From NCBI RefSeq assembly GCF_900104725.1, contig NZ_LT629758.1:1798001-1862000 (forward strand): a stretch of DNA of 64,000 nucleotides, given 5' to 3'. The notes under the pieces were generated by a model that saw nothing but the letters and a program-made list of their open reading frames with translations, had not been told where the DNA came from and made no database searches. Of the stretch, positions 52,907 to 60,919 are shown one piece after another. Origin of the DNA: Actinoplanes derwentensis (lineage in GTDB: Bacteria; Actinomycetota; Actinomycetes; Mycobacteriales; Micromonosporaceae). Position 1 is the stretch's first letter, and each line of letters begins with the position of its first letter. The position numbers and the translations under genes were made by a program.

Positions 52907-53535
52907 TTACGGCAGACGGGGGACGCTGGAGAGCAACTTCCTGGTGTACGGGTGGGCAGGCGCGCCGAGCACGGCGTCGGTGTTGCCCTGTTCGACGAGA
53001 CGGCCGTGTTCCAGGACGGCGGTGTGGGCGCACAGTTCGGTGACCACGCCCAGGTCGTGCGAGACCAGCAGGATCGTCAGGTCCCGTTCGGCGCACAGCG
53101 ACACCAGCAGGTCGACGATCCGCACCCGGGTGCCCAGGCCCAGGCCACGGAGGGGTTCGGCGACGATCCGGCCGTCGCGCAGCACGTGTGTGTCGTGCAC
53201 GACGCGGGCGGCGACCGGCAGATCGTGGGTGATGAACAGCAGCGCGGTGTCCTGTTCGGTGACGATCCGGTCCAGCAGGTCCAGGATCTCGGCCTGCACG
53301 GTCACGTCGAGGCGGTGGTCGGTTCGTCGGCGATCAGCAGCCGGGGCTTGCAGGCCAGCGCCATCGCGATCGCCACCCGCTGGCGCTGGCCGCCGGACAG
53401 TTGATGCGGATAGGAGCGGGCGATCCGGCCGGCGTCGGTCAGGCGTACCGCCGCAAGGGCTTGGGCGACCGCCTCCCGCAACGCCCCGCCGCGCAGCTCC
53501 TGGAACCGCCGGATCGGGGCGGCGATCTGCCGCCC
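52907..53535 (-). pseudogene. Collapsed pair of Dpp/Opp-type ABC ATPase genes
   Basis: Reading from about 53535 down: [35 protein letters not shown] and [10 protein letters not shown] give the second half of a DppD-like ATPase. A missing C in GCC(C)TCGACGTG near 53306 breaks the frame; the next frame gives [24 protein letters not shown] and RDGRIVAE. It then jumps to LRGLGLGTR and VRIVDLLVSLCAERDL, LLVSHDLGVV and AHPYTRKLLSSVPRLP, the end of a DppF-like ATPase. Walker A and the middle of the second protein are gone, so two genes were fused by deletions and the result is inactive. Confidence 0.72.
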
Positions 53536-53544
53536 GCGGTCGGG

Positions 53545-53582
53545 GGTTTCGACATGCGTCGAGGTTGACAGATGTCGAAACC
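53545..53582. promoter_or_regulatory. Inverted repeat in an ars-like promoter (left)
   Basis: GGTTTCGACAT (53545-53555) and its complement at 53572-53582 flank GCGTCGAGGTTGACAG. TCGA boxes of this type occur in ArsR operators. It lies directly beside the end of the ABC pseudogene. Confidence 0.5.
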
Positions 53583-53605
53583 GCGTGCAAGCGTGACTTC
53601 GACAA

Positions 53606-53637
53606 CCATCGGATTCGAGAACTGTCGAATCCGATGG
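53606..53637. promoter_or_regulatory. Inverted repeat in an ars-like promoter (right)
   Basis: CCATCGGATTCGA (53606-53618) and its complement at 53625-53637 are perfect over 13 bp with a GAACTG loop. It lies 38 bp upstream of the flavoprotein start, so it can act as an operator or as an mRNA hairpin. Confidence 0.55.
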
Positions 53638-53675
53638 TGATGGGTCCGCCTGAGATCTCAGCAAGGAGTACCGCG

Positions 53676-54524
53676 ATGAGTAGCGACGCTTCGACCACAG
53701 CCGAGCAGGGCGGTGAGCTGCCGGTCGTGGTGATCGGCGCGGGCCCGGTCGGGCTGGCTGCCGCCGCGCACCTGATCGACCACGCCCTGCCCGACGTGCT
53801 CGGCGCCGATCGGGACGCCCACGCCGGCAAGCACACCATCGTGGTCGGTGCGGGGCATTCGGCCGCCAACACGCTGCTGGGCCTGGCCCGTCTCGTCGAG
53901 ACCGAGCCCGGCACCCGGATCACAGGGGCGGTGCGCAGCGGCTCCGCGCAGCGGGCGTTCGGCGGTGCCGACGCCGACGAACTGCCCGCCCGTGGCGCGC
54001 TCGGCAGCGGTCTGCACACCCTGGTCGACACCGGCAGGCTCACCCTGGTCACCGGGTTCGCCGTACACGCCGTGCACAGCGACGCCGAGGCCGTCACCGT
54101 GGTCGCCGCCGACGGGCGCACCCTGACCGCTGACCGGGTGGTGTCCGCGACCGGGTTCCGGCCCGATCACAGTATCTCCGGCGAACTGCGCCTGGACCTC
54201 GATCCGATCCTGGGCTGCACCCGCACCCTTGCGGAGCTGATCGACCCGAACGAACACTCCTGTGGCACCGTCGCCCCGCACGGTTACCGCGAACTGGGCC
54301 AGCCCGAGCCGAACTACTACGCCGTCGGCATGAAGTCCTACGGCCGCGCGCCCACGTTCCTGACGGCCACCGGCTACGAGCAGGTCCGCTCCATCGTCGC
54401 CGCCCTGGCCGGGGACTTCGACGCCGCCGACGACGTGCGACTCGACCTGCCCGAGACCGGGGTGTGCAGCGCCACACTGCCCAGCCTCACCGCTTCCTCG
54501 TCCGGTGGCGGCTGCTGCGCGTGA
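53676..54524 (+). CDS. FAD-dependent oxidoreductase of the arsenic-operon type with an internal in-frame deletion
   Basis: ATG 53676 follows AAGGAG and opens a 282-aa frame. The first Rossmann motif is [12 protein letters not shown] (about 20-31). The next residues should cover some 130-150 residues of FAD-domain sequence but pass directly to [12 protein letters not shown] and the second Rossmann motif [15 protein letters not shown]. The rest, with ATGFRPD and [15 protein letters not shown], is normal and ends in a Cys-Cys pair (GGGCCA). Homologues I recall in actinobacterial ars operons are 430-480 aa. The frame remains open, but the FAD site is probably lost. Confidence 0.7.
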   Translation: MSSDASTTAEQGGELPVVVIGAGPVGLAAAAHLIDHALPDVLGADRDAHAGKHTIVVGAGHSAANTLLGLARLVETEPGTRITGAVRSGSAQRAFGGADADELPARGALGSGLHTLVDTGRLTLVTGFAVHAVHSDAEAVTVVAADGRTLTADRVVSATGFRPDHSISGELRLDLDPILGCTRTLAELIDPNEHSCGTVAPHGYRELGQPEPNYYAVGMKSYGRAPTFLTATGYEQVRSIVAALAGDFDAADDVRLDLPETGVCSATLPSLTASSSGGGCCA

Positions 54525-55816
54525 CCCGGCACTCCGGCCCGCCGGTGCCCGCCGACGTGGGCGTCGGCGGGCATCCGCCGTCACCACCGGGCAATCGGGT
54601 GCTCGTGGCCGCGCTGGCGATCACCCAGACGATCGGCTACGGCGCCCTCTACTACTGTTTCGCGGTCTTCCTCACCCCGATCGCCGCCGACCTGACCACC
54701 TCCGTCACCGCCGTGACCGGCGCGTACACCGCCTCCGTCCTGGCCTCCGCCGTGCTGGCCGTGCCGATCGGGCGCTGGCTGGACCGGCGCGGCGGCCGGG
54801 CGCTGATGACCGGCGGCTCACTACTGGGCACCCTGCTGCTGGTGAGCTTGTCGCGGGTCGACGAGCTGTGGCAGCTGTACGTGGTCCAGATCGGCATCGG
54901 CGTAGCCTCGGCGGCCAGCCTCTACGAGGCCGCGTTCGCGGTGATCATCGCCTGGCACCGGCCACGGCACCGGTCGGCGGCGCTGCTGGCGCTGACCGTG
55001 GTCGCCGGATTCGCCAGCACCATCTTCCTGCCACTGGCCGGCTGGCTCGCCGACCAGCACGGCTGGCGCACCGCCCTGCTGATTCTCGCCGCCGTCCACG
55101 CCGTCACCGTGCCCCTGCACGCCGTGGTCGTGCGCCGGCCGCCGGGCATCAGCCGCGACCCCGGCCGGCAGCACGGCGACTCCGGTGCCCACGCCCTCCG
55201 TGCCGCGCTGACCGACCGCGGATTCTGGCTGCTCGCCGCCGGATTCACCGCCCACACCGCGGCGATCAGCGCCTACACCGTCCTGCTGATCGCCGCCCTG
55301 ATCGGCTGGGGCCATCCGCCCGCCTTCGCCGCCGCCATCGCCGGACTGCTCGGCGTGCTCTCCGTCACCGGGCGGCTGGTCACCACCGGCCTGCAACGGC
55401 GCTACCGCACCACCACGATCACCGCCGTGGTCTTCGCCGTCCAGGCAGCCGCGGCACTGCTGCTCCCGATCCTCGGGGACACCACCGGCGGAGCGATCGT
55501 GGCGGTCGTCGCGTTCGGCTTCGGCTTCGGTGTCGCCACCATCGCCAAACCGGTCATCCTCGCCGAACGCTACGACACACGCCGCTACGCCACCCTCGCC
55601 GGCGTACTCGTAGTGCCGATGACCCTGGTCAAAGCCGGTTCCCCGTTGGGCGCCGCCGTCCTGCGCACCGCCACCGGCTCGTACACGCCGGTCCTCGTCG
55701 CCGTCGCCGTCTGCTGTGGTGTCGCTGCCGTAGCCCTTGCCGCCAGCTCACGCCCGGCGCTGTCAGCGACGGGCGACACGAGTGCCGATGCGCCGGTAAC
55801 CGGCCCGACCGACTGA
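54521..55816 (+). CDS. MFS transporter coupled to the truncated flavoprotein
   Basis: GTG 54521 overlaps the flavoprotein stop (GTGA). The 431-aa product has 12 hydrophobic segments with motif-A-like GRWLDRRGGRAL after TM2. In actinobacterial ars clusters an MFS gene commonly follows this flavoprotein, so an arsenic or organoarsenical export role is possible. The sequence itself only supports an MFS protein. It is intact even though its upstream partner is not. Confidence 0.8.
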   Translation: MTRHSGPPVPADVGVGGHPPSPPGNRVLVAALAITQTIGYGALYYCFAVFLTPIAADLTTSVTAVTGAYTASVLASAVLAVPIGRWLDRRGGRALMTGGSLLGTLLLVSLSRVDELWQLYVVQIGIGVASAASLYEAAFAVIIAWHRPRHRSAALLALTVVAGFASTIFLPLAGWLADQHGWRTALLILAAVHAVTVPLHAVVVRRPPGISRDPGRQHGDSGAHALRAALTDRGFWLLAAGFTAHTAAISAYTVLLIAALIGWGHPPAFAAAIAGLLGVLSVTGRLVTTGLQRRYRTTTITAVVFAVQAAAALLLPILGDTTGGAIVAVVAFGFGFGVATIAKPVILAERYDTRRYATLAGVLVVPMTLVKAGSPLGAAVLRTATGSYTPVLVAVAVCCGVAAVALAASSRPALSATGDTSADAPVTGPTD

Positions 55817-55835
55817 CTGATCCGGCATGGCGCAC

Positions 55836-56378
55836 CTACCTCCGAGCCCGGTAGCGCAGGATCACCACGCCGCTCGGCAGCGGCGTCGCGTCGAGCAGCG
55901 TGAAAAGGTGCGGCGCGAACCCGGTCGCGGCCAGCGGGACACCCTCGCCGGCCACGACCGGGTTGAGCTTGATCACGAGTTCGTCGATCGCCGGCAGCAA
56001 CTGCCCGGCCAGATCACCGCCGCCGGCCAGCCAGATGTCCAGACCCGGCTGCTGTTTGAGCTTCGCCACGACCGTCACCGGATCAGCGGTCTCCCGGCCC
56101 AGACCACGAGAGAAGACGATCTCCTCAAGATGGGCGTACGGGTGGGTGATGCCCGCCTTGAGCGCCGGCTCGTAAGTGTGCCGACCCATCAGAACCGTGT
56201 CGAACACCCGATTGGATGGGACGTCCGGCCCACGCACATGACTCGGCAGCGTCTCCGGATAGTTGTCCCGCATGTAGCCGAGCACGTCCTCGCCGGACTG
56301 GAAGAAGTCCCAGGTGCCGTCCGGCGCGGCGATGAATCCGTCGATGGTGCTGGCCACGAAGTAGACGAGCTTGCGCAT
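55836..56378 (-). CDS. Dihydrofolate-reductase/RibD-C-like protein
   Basis: ATG 56378 follows GAGGGAA and gives 180 aa. It has the N-terminal VYFVASTIDGFIAAPDG, TVLMGRHTYE, IVFSRGL and DIWLAGGGDLAGQLL of the RibD C-terminal/DHFR fold. Such small stand-alone proteins bind NADPH; the substrate is not known. Fifteen bases separate its start from the GNAT gene, so the two form an operon. Confidence 0.85.
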   Translation of the reverse strand: MRKLVYFVASTIDGFIAAPDGTWDFFQSGEDVLGYMRDNYPETLPSHVRGPDVPSNRVFDTVLMGRHTYEPALKAGITHPYAHLEEIVFSRGLGRETADPVTVVAKLKQQPGLDIWLAGGGDLAGQLLPAIDELVIKLNPVVAGEGVPLAATGFAPHLFTLLDATPLPSGVVILRYRARR

Positions 56379-56392
56379 GCCGGTTCCCTCCC

Positions 56393-56866
56393 TCATTCGG
56401 TGACGACCACCGTGTAACGGACCTGCCCGCAGACGTGCTCGCCCACCGGAACGAACCCGGCCGACCGGGTCATCCGGAGACTCCGCTCGTTCCACGACTG
56501 CACCACGGCCCGCAGCCGGTGTCCGCCGGTAGTACCCCGAAAGTGCTCCAGTACCGCACCGAAGAACCGGGCGCCGTGCCCGAGCCCGACCAGCGCCGGG
56601 TCCATGCCGATGCCGATGTCCAGCACACCGTCCTCGGCTTCGAGGCCCGGCACCCGCGCCTCGAAACCCGAACAGCAGAACCCGACCAGCGGCCCACCAC
56701 GGGCTCCCGCGACGGCCAGATAGTCCGGGTTGTCGCTCATCAGCCCGTCATCCGGCCGCGAGTCGTAGACCTTCCACGGCCCGTCGTAACGCCACCCGGC
56801 GATCAGTCGGGCGTCCTCGACGGTGAGCGGGCGAACGGTCAACTCGGACGGGAAGGTGTCGGTCAC
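56393..56866 (-). CDS. GNAT-family acetyltransferase
   Basis: Start GTG 56866 gives 157 aa (TVRPLTVEDARLIAGW at the N-terminus), the usual GNAT length; longer in-frame starts add unlikely sequence. The acetyl-CoA loop region is VGLGHGARFFGAVL and the tail has WNERSLRMTRSAGFV. The substrate is unknown. It precedes the RibD-like gene on the same strand. Confidence 0.78.
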   Translation of the reverse strand: MTDTFPSELTVRPLTVEDARLIAGWRYDGPWKVYDSRPDDGLMSDNPDYLAVAGARGGPLVGFCCSGFEARVPGLEAEDGVLDIGIGMDPALVGLGHGARFFGAVLEHFRGTTGGHRLRAVVQSWNERSLRMTRSAGFVPVGEHVCGQVRYTVVVTE

Positions 56867-56930
56867 GGCCGACAGGATGGGCTGTTCCCCGGGCGTACCG
56901 CAAACGATTTGGCATTGACATGTTCCGGCC

Positions 56931-57540
56931 ATGGCGGAGTTCACCCTGGCGGAGGCGGCTCGGTTGCCGCAGTACGCCGCCGTCGTGCACCCCCCCTCGG
57001 CGAGGTCGAGCACCGTTTCGGCAGGTGGGAACGCTCCGAGCAGCCTTCCTTCAACGCCGACGGCAGCCTGCTCGCGGTCGGCTGGTGGTCACCAGGTGAC
57101 GGTTCCGCGGTCGCGGTGTTCGGCACGGCCACCAAGGAGTTGCTGGAACACGACGCCATCCATCACGGCACCTCCGCGGTCGCGTTCGCTCCCGACGGTG
57201 ACCTGCTGGTCGCCTGGCTCACCGCCGTTCGACAGCCGAAAGCGGGATCGCCGGCCTGTTCGACGCCCGTGACGGCACGACGAAATGGCAGCTGCCGCGC
57301 GGCGTGCCGACCCCGAACAGTGTCTGCTTCACGGTGGGAGGCCACCGCATCGCCGTCGGCACCACCGGTGGCCTGCTGTTACTCGTCACGGCGGAGGGCC
57401 AGATCGTTCAGCATTGGCCCGACCATCCGCTCATCCACACGGTTCACGACGACCCGCACCACCGGGCGCTCCTGGTGACGACCCCGAACGGCCTGCACCG
57501 CGTCCCGCAGGTACCCGCTCAGCGCAATGGCCGACAATGA
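56931..57540 (+). pseudogene. Beta-propeller (WD40/PQQ-like) gene with two single-base frameshifts
   Basis: ATG 56931 opens MAEFTLAEAARLPQYAAVVHPP. At 56990-56996 a run of seven C would have to be eight to continue into LGEVEHRFGRWERSEQP, FNADGSLLAVGWW and AFAPDGDLLVAWL. Near 57235 one more base is needed to enter SGIAGLFDARDGTTKWQLP, then FTVGGHRIAVGTTGG and HTVHDDPHHRALLVTT, ending at 57540. The restored protein would have about 200 residues with several blades. Either the gene is decaying or two homopolymer errors exist in the sequence. Confidence 0.68.
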
Positions 57541-57544
57541 TCGG

Positions 57545-57718
57545 ATGGATGCCAGGGAACTGCTGCGCCGGGCCATCGCCGAGTTCCCTCCGGACGTGGT
57601 CAACGCCGCCGGTCTGACGGTCGCCGTGGCGCAGGAATACCTCGATCAGAACGAGCCCGGCACCTCCGAGATCCTCACCGTGACCGCGCCCGGCGTGGAT
57701 AACCGCTCGTCACGGTAG
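57545..57718 (+). CDS. Short hypothetical protein (57 aa), possible truncated family member
   Basis: ATG 57545 opens [20 protein letters not shown], then [11 protein letters not shown]. Similar starts in other actinobacteria, as I recall, continue into an EWELAL motif that is absent here, so this may be the first half of a roughly 100-aa protein with a changed tail. No ribosome site stands out. Confidence 0.4.
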   Translation: MDARELLRRAIAEFPPDVVNAAGLTVAVAQEYLDQNEPGTSEILTVTAPGVDNRSSR

Positions 57719-57731
57719 GGGCTGCTGTGGC

Positions 57732-58334
57732 ATGGTCGCGCGCATGTTGCGGGAGATTCGGGCCGACTTCGATGCTGAGACGATCGTCGTTTACCAGGCC
57801 TACTCGGCGGCCGTCGCGGATGCGGCTCTGGCGGCGGGGCGGTTCGTGGCGCCGTTCTCGTTCAGCCGGATGACCTGGATCAAGCCGTCGCTGCTGTGGC
57901 TGATGCATCGCAGCAACTGGGGTGGCAAAGCCGGCCAGGAACGGATTCTGGCGGTTCGCATCACCCGTACGGGGTGGGAGCAGGCGCTGTCGCGGGCTGT
58001 CCTCACCGCGCCGGAACCGGCCGTGCACGGCAGCGCCGCCGCCTGGAGTGCTGAGTTCGCCCGCGCGGCGGTGCATGTGCAGTGGGATCCTGAGCGGTCG
58101 CTGCGCGGTGCGGCACTTCAGCACTACAGCATTCAGGTCGGGGTCGGCCGGGGTTTGATCCGTGAGTTCGCCGAGGACTGGGTCGTCGGGGTGCGGGACA
58201 TCACGCCCACTGTTCACAAGATCGCCGGGTTGGTCCGGTCGGGGCAGAGTGCGAAGACTCGGCGGTTGTTGCCGCCGGAGCGGCCCTACCCGCTCGCCCC
58301 TGTCATCGCCCGGCGGATCCACGCCGGCGCATGA
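57732..58334 (+). CDS. DUF4291-domain protein
   Basis: The 200-aa protein has the DUF4291 signature: [16 protein letters not shown], then [20 protein letters not shown], and later [20 protein letters not shown]. It is a soluble protein of unknown function found in many bacteria, recently linked by some authors to nucleic-acid or ADP-ribose chemistry, which I cannot verify here. ATG 57744 is an alternative start. Confidence 0.86.
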   Translation: MVARMLREIRADFDAETIVVYQAYSAAVADAALAAGRFVAPFSFSRMTWIKPSLLWLMHRSNWGGKAGQERILAVRITRTGWEQALSRAVLTAPEPAVHGSAAAWSAEFARAAVHVQWDPERSLRGAALQHYSIQVGVGRGLIREFAEDWVVGVRDITPTVHKIAGLVRSGQSAKTRRLLPPERPYPLAPVIARRIHAGA

Positions 58335-58365
58335 CGGCCGGGCCGAGCGAGCAGGTGACGCGCCG

Positions 58366-58650
58366 TCAGAAGGGGACGGGTCCGCTTCCGGTCAGCGAGA
58401 TCAGCACCTGGGTGGCGAGCAGCTTCCGCATGCCGGTGACGGTGACTGTGCCCTCCCGGTCGTAGGGAAGTTCCAGCTGGATCTCCCCTCCGGCCTCTTC
58501 GCGCAGCTCGGACGGGGCCTTGTCCGGACGGAACGTGCCGCCCCAGCCGTTGACGCCGCCGCGCTGGTTGGTGTTGAGAGAAGCCATGCCGGATATGCAT
58601 GCGCCGTCGACCAGGATCAGCCGTGCGGGGCCCGAATAGGTTGTCGTCAT
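58366..58650 (-). CDS. Small hypothetical beta-rich protein (94 aa)
   Basis: ATG 58650 follows GAAGGA. The protein reads ARLILVDGACISGMASL, NGWGGTFRPDKAPSEL and LELPYDREGTVTVTG with no signal peptide. It looks like a small beta-barrel. No family is recognised. It lies downstream of the cold-shock gene on the same strand but beyond its terminator. Confidence 0.62.
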   Translation of the reverse strand: MTTTYSGPARLILVDGACISGMASLNTNQRGGVNGWGGTFRPDKAPSELREEAGGEIQLELPYDREGTVTVTGMRKLLATQVLISLTGSGPVPF

Positions 58651-58722
58651 GTCATGTCCTTCACCGTGTCGCGCTGTCGTACCCGCTGGTCCGCCCGCCT
58701 GAGGGGGCGGCGCGTAAAAGGC

Positions 58723-58760
58723 CGAACGGCGGCCCGCTGAATCAGTCGGGCCGCCGTTCG
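58723..58760 (-). terminator. Intrinsic terminator of the cold-shock gene
   Basis: Arms 58723-58736 and 58747-58760 (14 bp, perfect) with a loop that can pair further. On the minus strand the stem is followed by CCTTTTACG. It lies 12 bp after the cold-shock stop. Confidence 0.85.
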
Positions 58761-58771
58761 CGGAGTTCGGA

Positions 58772-58975
58772 TCAGAGCGGACGGATGTTCTCCGCCTGCG
58801 GGCCCTTCTGGCCCGGGGTGATGTCGAACTCGACCTTCTGGTTCTCCTCGAGGCTGCGGTAGCCGCTGGTGGCGATCGCGGAGAAGTGGGCGAAGACGTC
58901 AGCGCCGCCGTCGTCGGGGCTGATGAAGCCAAAGCCCTTGTCGGCGTTGAACCACTTCACGGTGCCTGTAGTCAT
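58772..58975 (-). CDS. Cold-shock protein (CspA family)
   Basis: The 67-aa protein starts at ATG 58975 behind AAGGAG. The RNP1 motif KGFGFI and RNP2 motif VFAHFS are present, with the N-terminal [12 protein letters not shown] and C-terminal [10 protein letters not shown]. It is an RNA chaperone. A long leader precedes it, with a hairpin plus T-run 95-130 bases upstream of the start. Confidence 0.95.
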   Translation of the reverse strand: MTTGTVKWFNADKGFGFISPDDGGADVFAHFSAIATSGYRSLEENQKVEFDITPGQKGPQAENIRPL

Positions 58976-59070
58976 TTCTGCTCCTTCGCAGGCTGATGAA
59001 GCCCGCACTGTGCGAACTCCGGGTGCCGCCGTGTTGATCACCTGCGTCGAAATGACACGAGAACGAAAAA

Positions 59071-59104
59071 GCGCCTGGGAGGGTGTCAGAAACCCATCAG
59101 GCGC
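59071..59104 (-). promoter_or_regulatory. Terminator-like hairpin in the cold-shock gene leader
   Basis: Stem GCGCCTG (59071-59077) pairs with CAGGCGC (59098-59104), with an inner GGGT/ACCC pairing. In the direction of the csp gene the stem is followed by TTTTT. A -10-like TAGATT lies upstream at 59143-59148, so the hairpin would be inside the leader of a transcript from that promoter. Confidence 0.5.
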
Positions 59105-59152
59105 CGGCAAACGTCTACGGAAATCAAAACTGCAACGAGAAGAATCTAGCAC

Positions 59153-60019
59153 GCCCTCGGCGGGGAGCGAACAGGGTGGGGTGCCCGGACTGTTCGTGGC
59201 GGCTCTGAGCTGCGGTTGCCTGCGATTCGGCGGTGCGCCGTCGCGGGTTCGGCAACGTTGGCGAGGTCACGACGTACCGCCGCAATGGGGTTGGGGATGT
59301 TGTCGTGAAGGAATGTCGACTGCCCGGAACCGCTGCTCACGGGGCTGCTTCACCGTGGTCAGCGCCCTATAAAAGGACGCGCGGGGCTACTTCAGGCGGT
59401 CACGAGTGCGAATACCTAACGAATGTTAGGGTTCACCTGTGATTACGACCGAGTGAGCACGCCTGACGCGGCGTACTGCCGTGTTCGGCGATCACTCGTA
59501 CCGCAAGGACTTCTACCAGTAACTCGTCAGTGTTTCGATCCCTGACGAATCATCTGGATGAAGAGTGAAAACAATGTTCCGTGAATCCTTGCTGTCCTGA
59601 TACCACCATTCCGGCGCCCGCTGGGCGGTCGCCCTCATACCCCTGCCGCACGAACCTTCGCGGCACGTCCTTGCCGGTCTGCGAGTCGGTGTGTGCCTGC
59701 ACATCGAACCGAAGACCGCCGTTCTCGCCACCTTACTGGTTCCAGCCGGGACGCGGGTACACCTGAATCTTGAAGGTCCTCCGGACGGCTACAACGCCCA
59801 GCCGGTGCCCGCTCCGCCGCCCGCGAGACCGGCCCGCGTGTCGCCCTGATCGGGATCCTGCTGCGAGACCTGGGCCATCATTCGGGTACGCCCAGGCCGG
59901 GGACTGGCCGCCGCCACCTACCCGATGAGGCCTATCATTTCGGCCTCATCGGGTGTCCGGACGCCTGATCGGGGTACCCGATCGCCCGATGGGATCCGTT
60001 GCACGCCGGGTGAGGGTGA
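59153..60019. other. Gene-poor stretch with palindromes and weak coding remnants
   Basis: No gene can be supported here. Fragments such as FGDHSYRKDFYQ ending at 59522 and a Pro-rich PDGYNAQPVPAPPPARP ending at about 59849 look like remnants of coding sequence. A CCTAAC-GAAT-GTTAGG palindrome lies at 59415-59430. A hairpin with 13-bp arms, ACCCGATGAGGCC (59920-59932) and its complement (59942-59954), ends the stretch and could terminate transcription from either side. Confidence 0.6.
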
Positions 60020-60772
60020 ATGACTGTGCGAAGACTTGCGGCGGCTATCGGGTTCGTGCTGGTGGCGGCCCTGCTGCCCGGTACGCCCGCGGCGGCGGCT
60101 CTGCCGGACAAGCTCGCGCACGTCGGCAACGCCCGGCAGGTGATCGTGGTGAGCGGCAACAGCTGGGGGTCGACGTACGCCACGCTGCGCGCCTACCAGC
60201 GCGGTTCGGACGGAGAATGGCGGCTGAAGTTCGGGGCGATGAAGGCGCGCAGCGGGTACGGCGGGTGGGCGTGGGCGTCACAGCGGGTGCAGGACACCGG
60301 CCAGACTCCGGCGGGCACGTTCCGGATCACCGAGGCGTTCGGGGTCCGCGCCGATCCGGGGACCAGCCTGCCGTACCGGAAGGTCGACAAGAACGACTAC
60401 TGGAGTGGCGACAACAAGGACGCGAAAACGTACAACGTCTTCCAGCCGTACGCGTCCGCGAAGCGCACCTGGCGTAAGTCACAGGCCGAGCGGCTCGCGG
60501 CGTACCCGACGCAGTACGCCCACGCCGCGGTGATCGACTTCAACCGCCCGGCCGGGGTCCGCTGGGACGCCACCCGCCGCCAGAACGTCACCAGCACACC
60601 GGCGAACACCCGCCTGGGATCGGCGATCTTTCTGCACGCCAGCGGCAAGGGCTCCACCGCCGGTTGCGTCTCGGTGAGCCGCGCGAACATGGTCCGCCTG
60701 CTGAAGTGGCTCAATCCGGCGAAGAAGCCCCGCATCGTGATGGCCCCGGCCTCGGCCCTCACCCGAGCCTGA
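60020..60772 (+). CDS. L,D-transpeptidase-like (YkuD-type) secreted protein
   Basis: The 250-aa protein starts at ATG 60020 with a signal peptide ending near ALA (residue 27). The catalytic part has FLHASGKGSTAGCVSVS, with His206 and Cys216 as probable catalytic residues. This family forms 3-3 crosslinks in peptidoglycan or attaches proteins outside the membrane. The His-Cys spacing is shorter than in the classic motif, so it may be the ErfK/YafK-like subgroup. No neighbour shares its role. Confidence 0.82.
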   Translation: MTVRRLAAAIGFVLVAALLPGTPAAAALPDKLAHVGNARQVIVVSGNSWGSTYATLRAYQRGSDGEWRLKFGAMKARSGYGGWAWASQRVQDTGQTPAGTFRITEAFGVRADPGTSLPYRKVDKNDYWSGDNKDAKTYNVFQPYASAKRTWRKSQAERLAAYPTQYAHAAVIDFNRPAGVRWDATRRQNVTSTPANTRLGSAIFLHASGKGSTAGCVSVSRANMVRLLKWLNPAKKPRIVMAPASALTRA

Positions 60773-60919
60773 AGTCCTTGCGCGGCCGTTCACGGCCACC
60801 TTCGAATCCCACACGGTCATCCTTGCGGGTGATATGTGCGGTTATTCCGGCACGGATCCGGCTGATAATGTCATTCGATCACGGCTCCACCAGCGTATCG
60901 ACTGTCAAGGAGTGCAGCA

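Noticed and set aside
59146..59340. A 64-aa frame on the minus strand in the gene-poor stretch
   Set aside because: It has no ribosome site and Arg/Pro/Ser-rich shadow composition; nothing supports translation.
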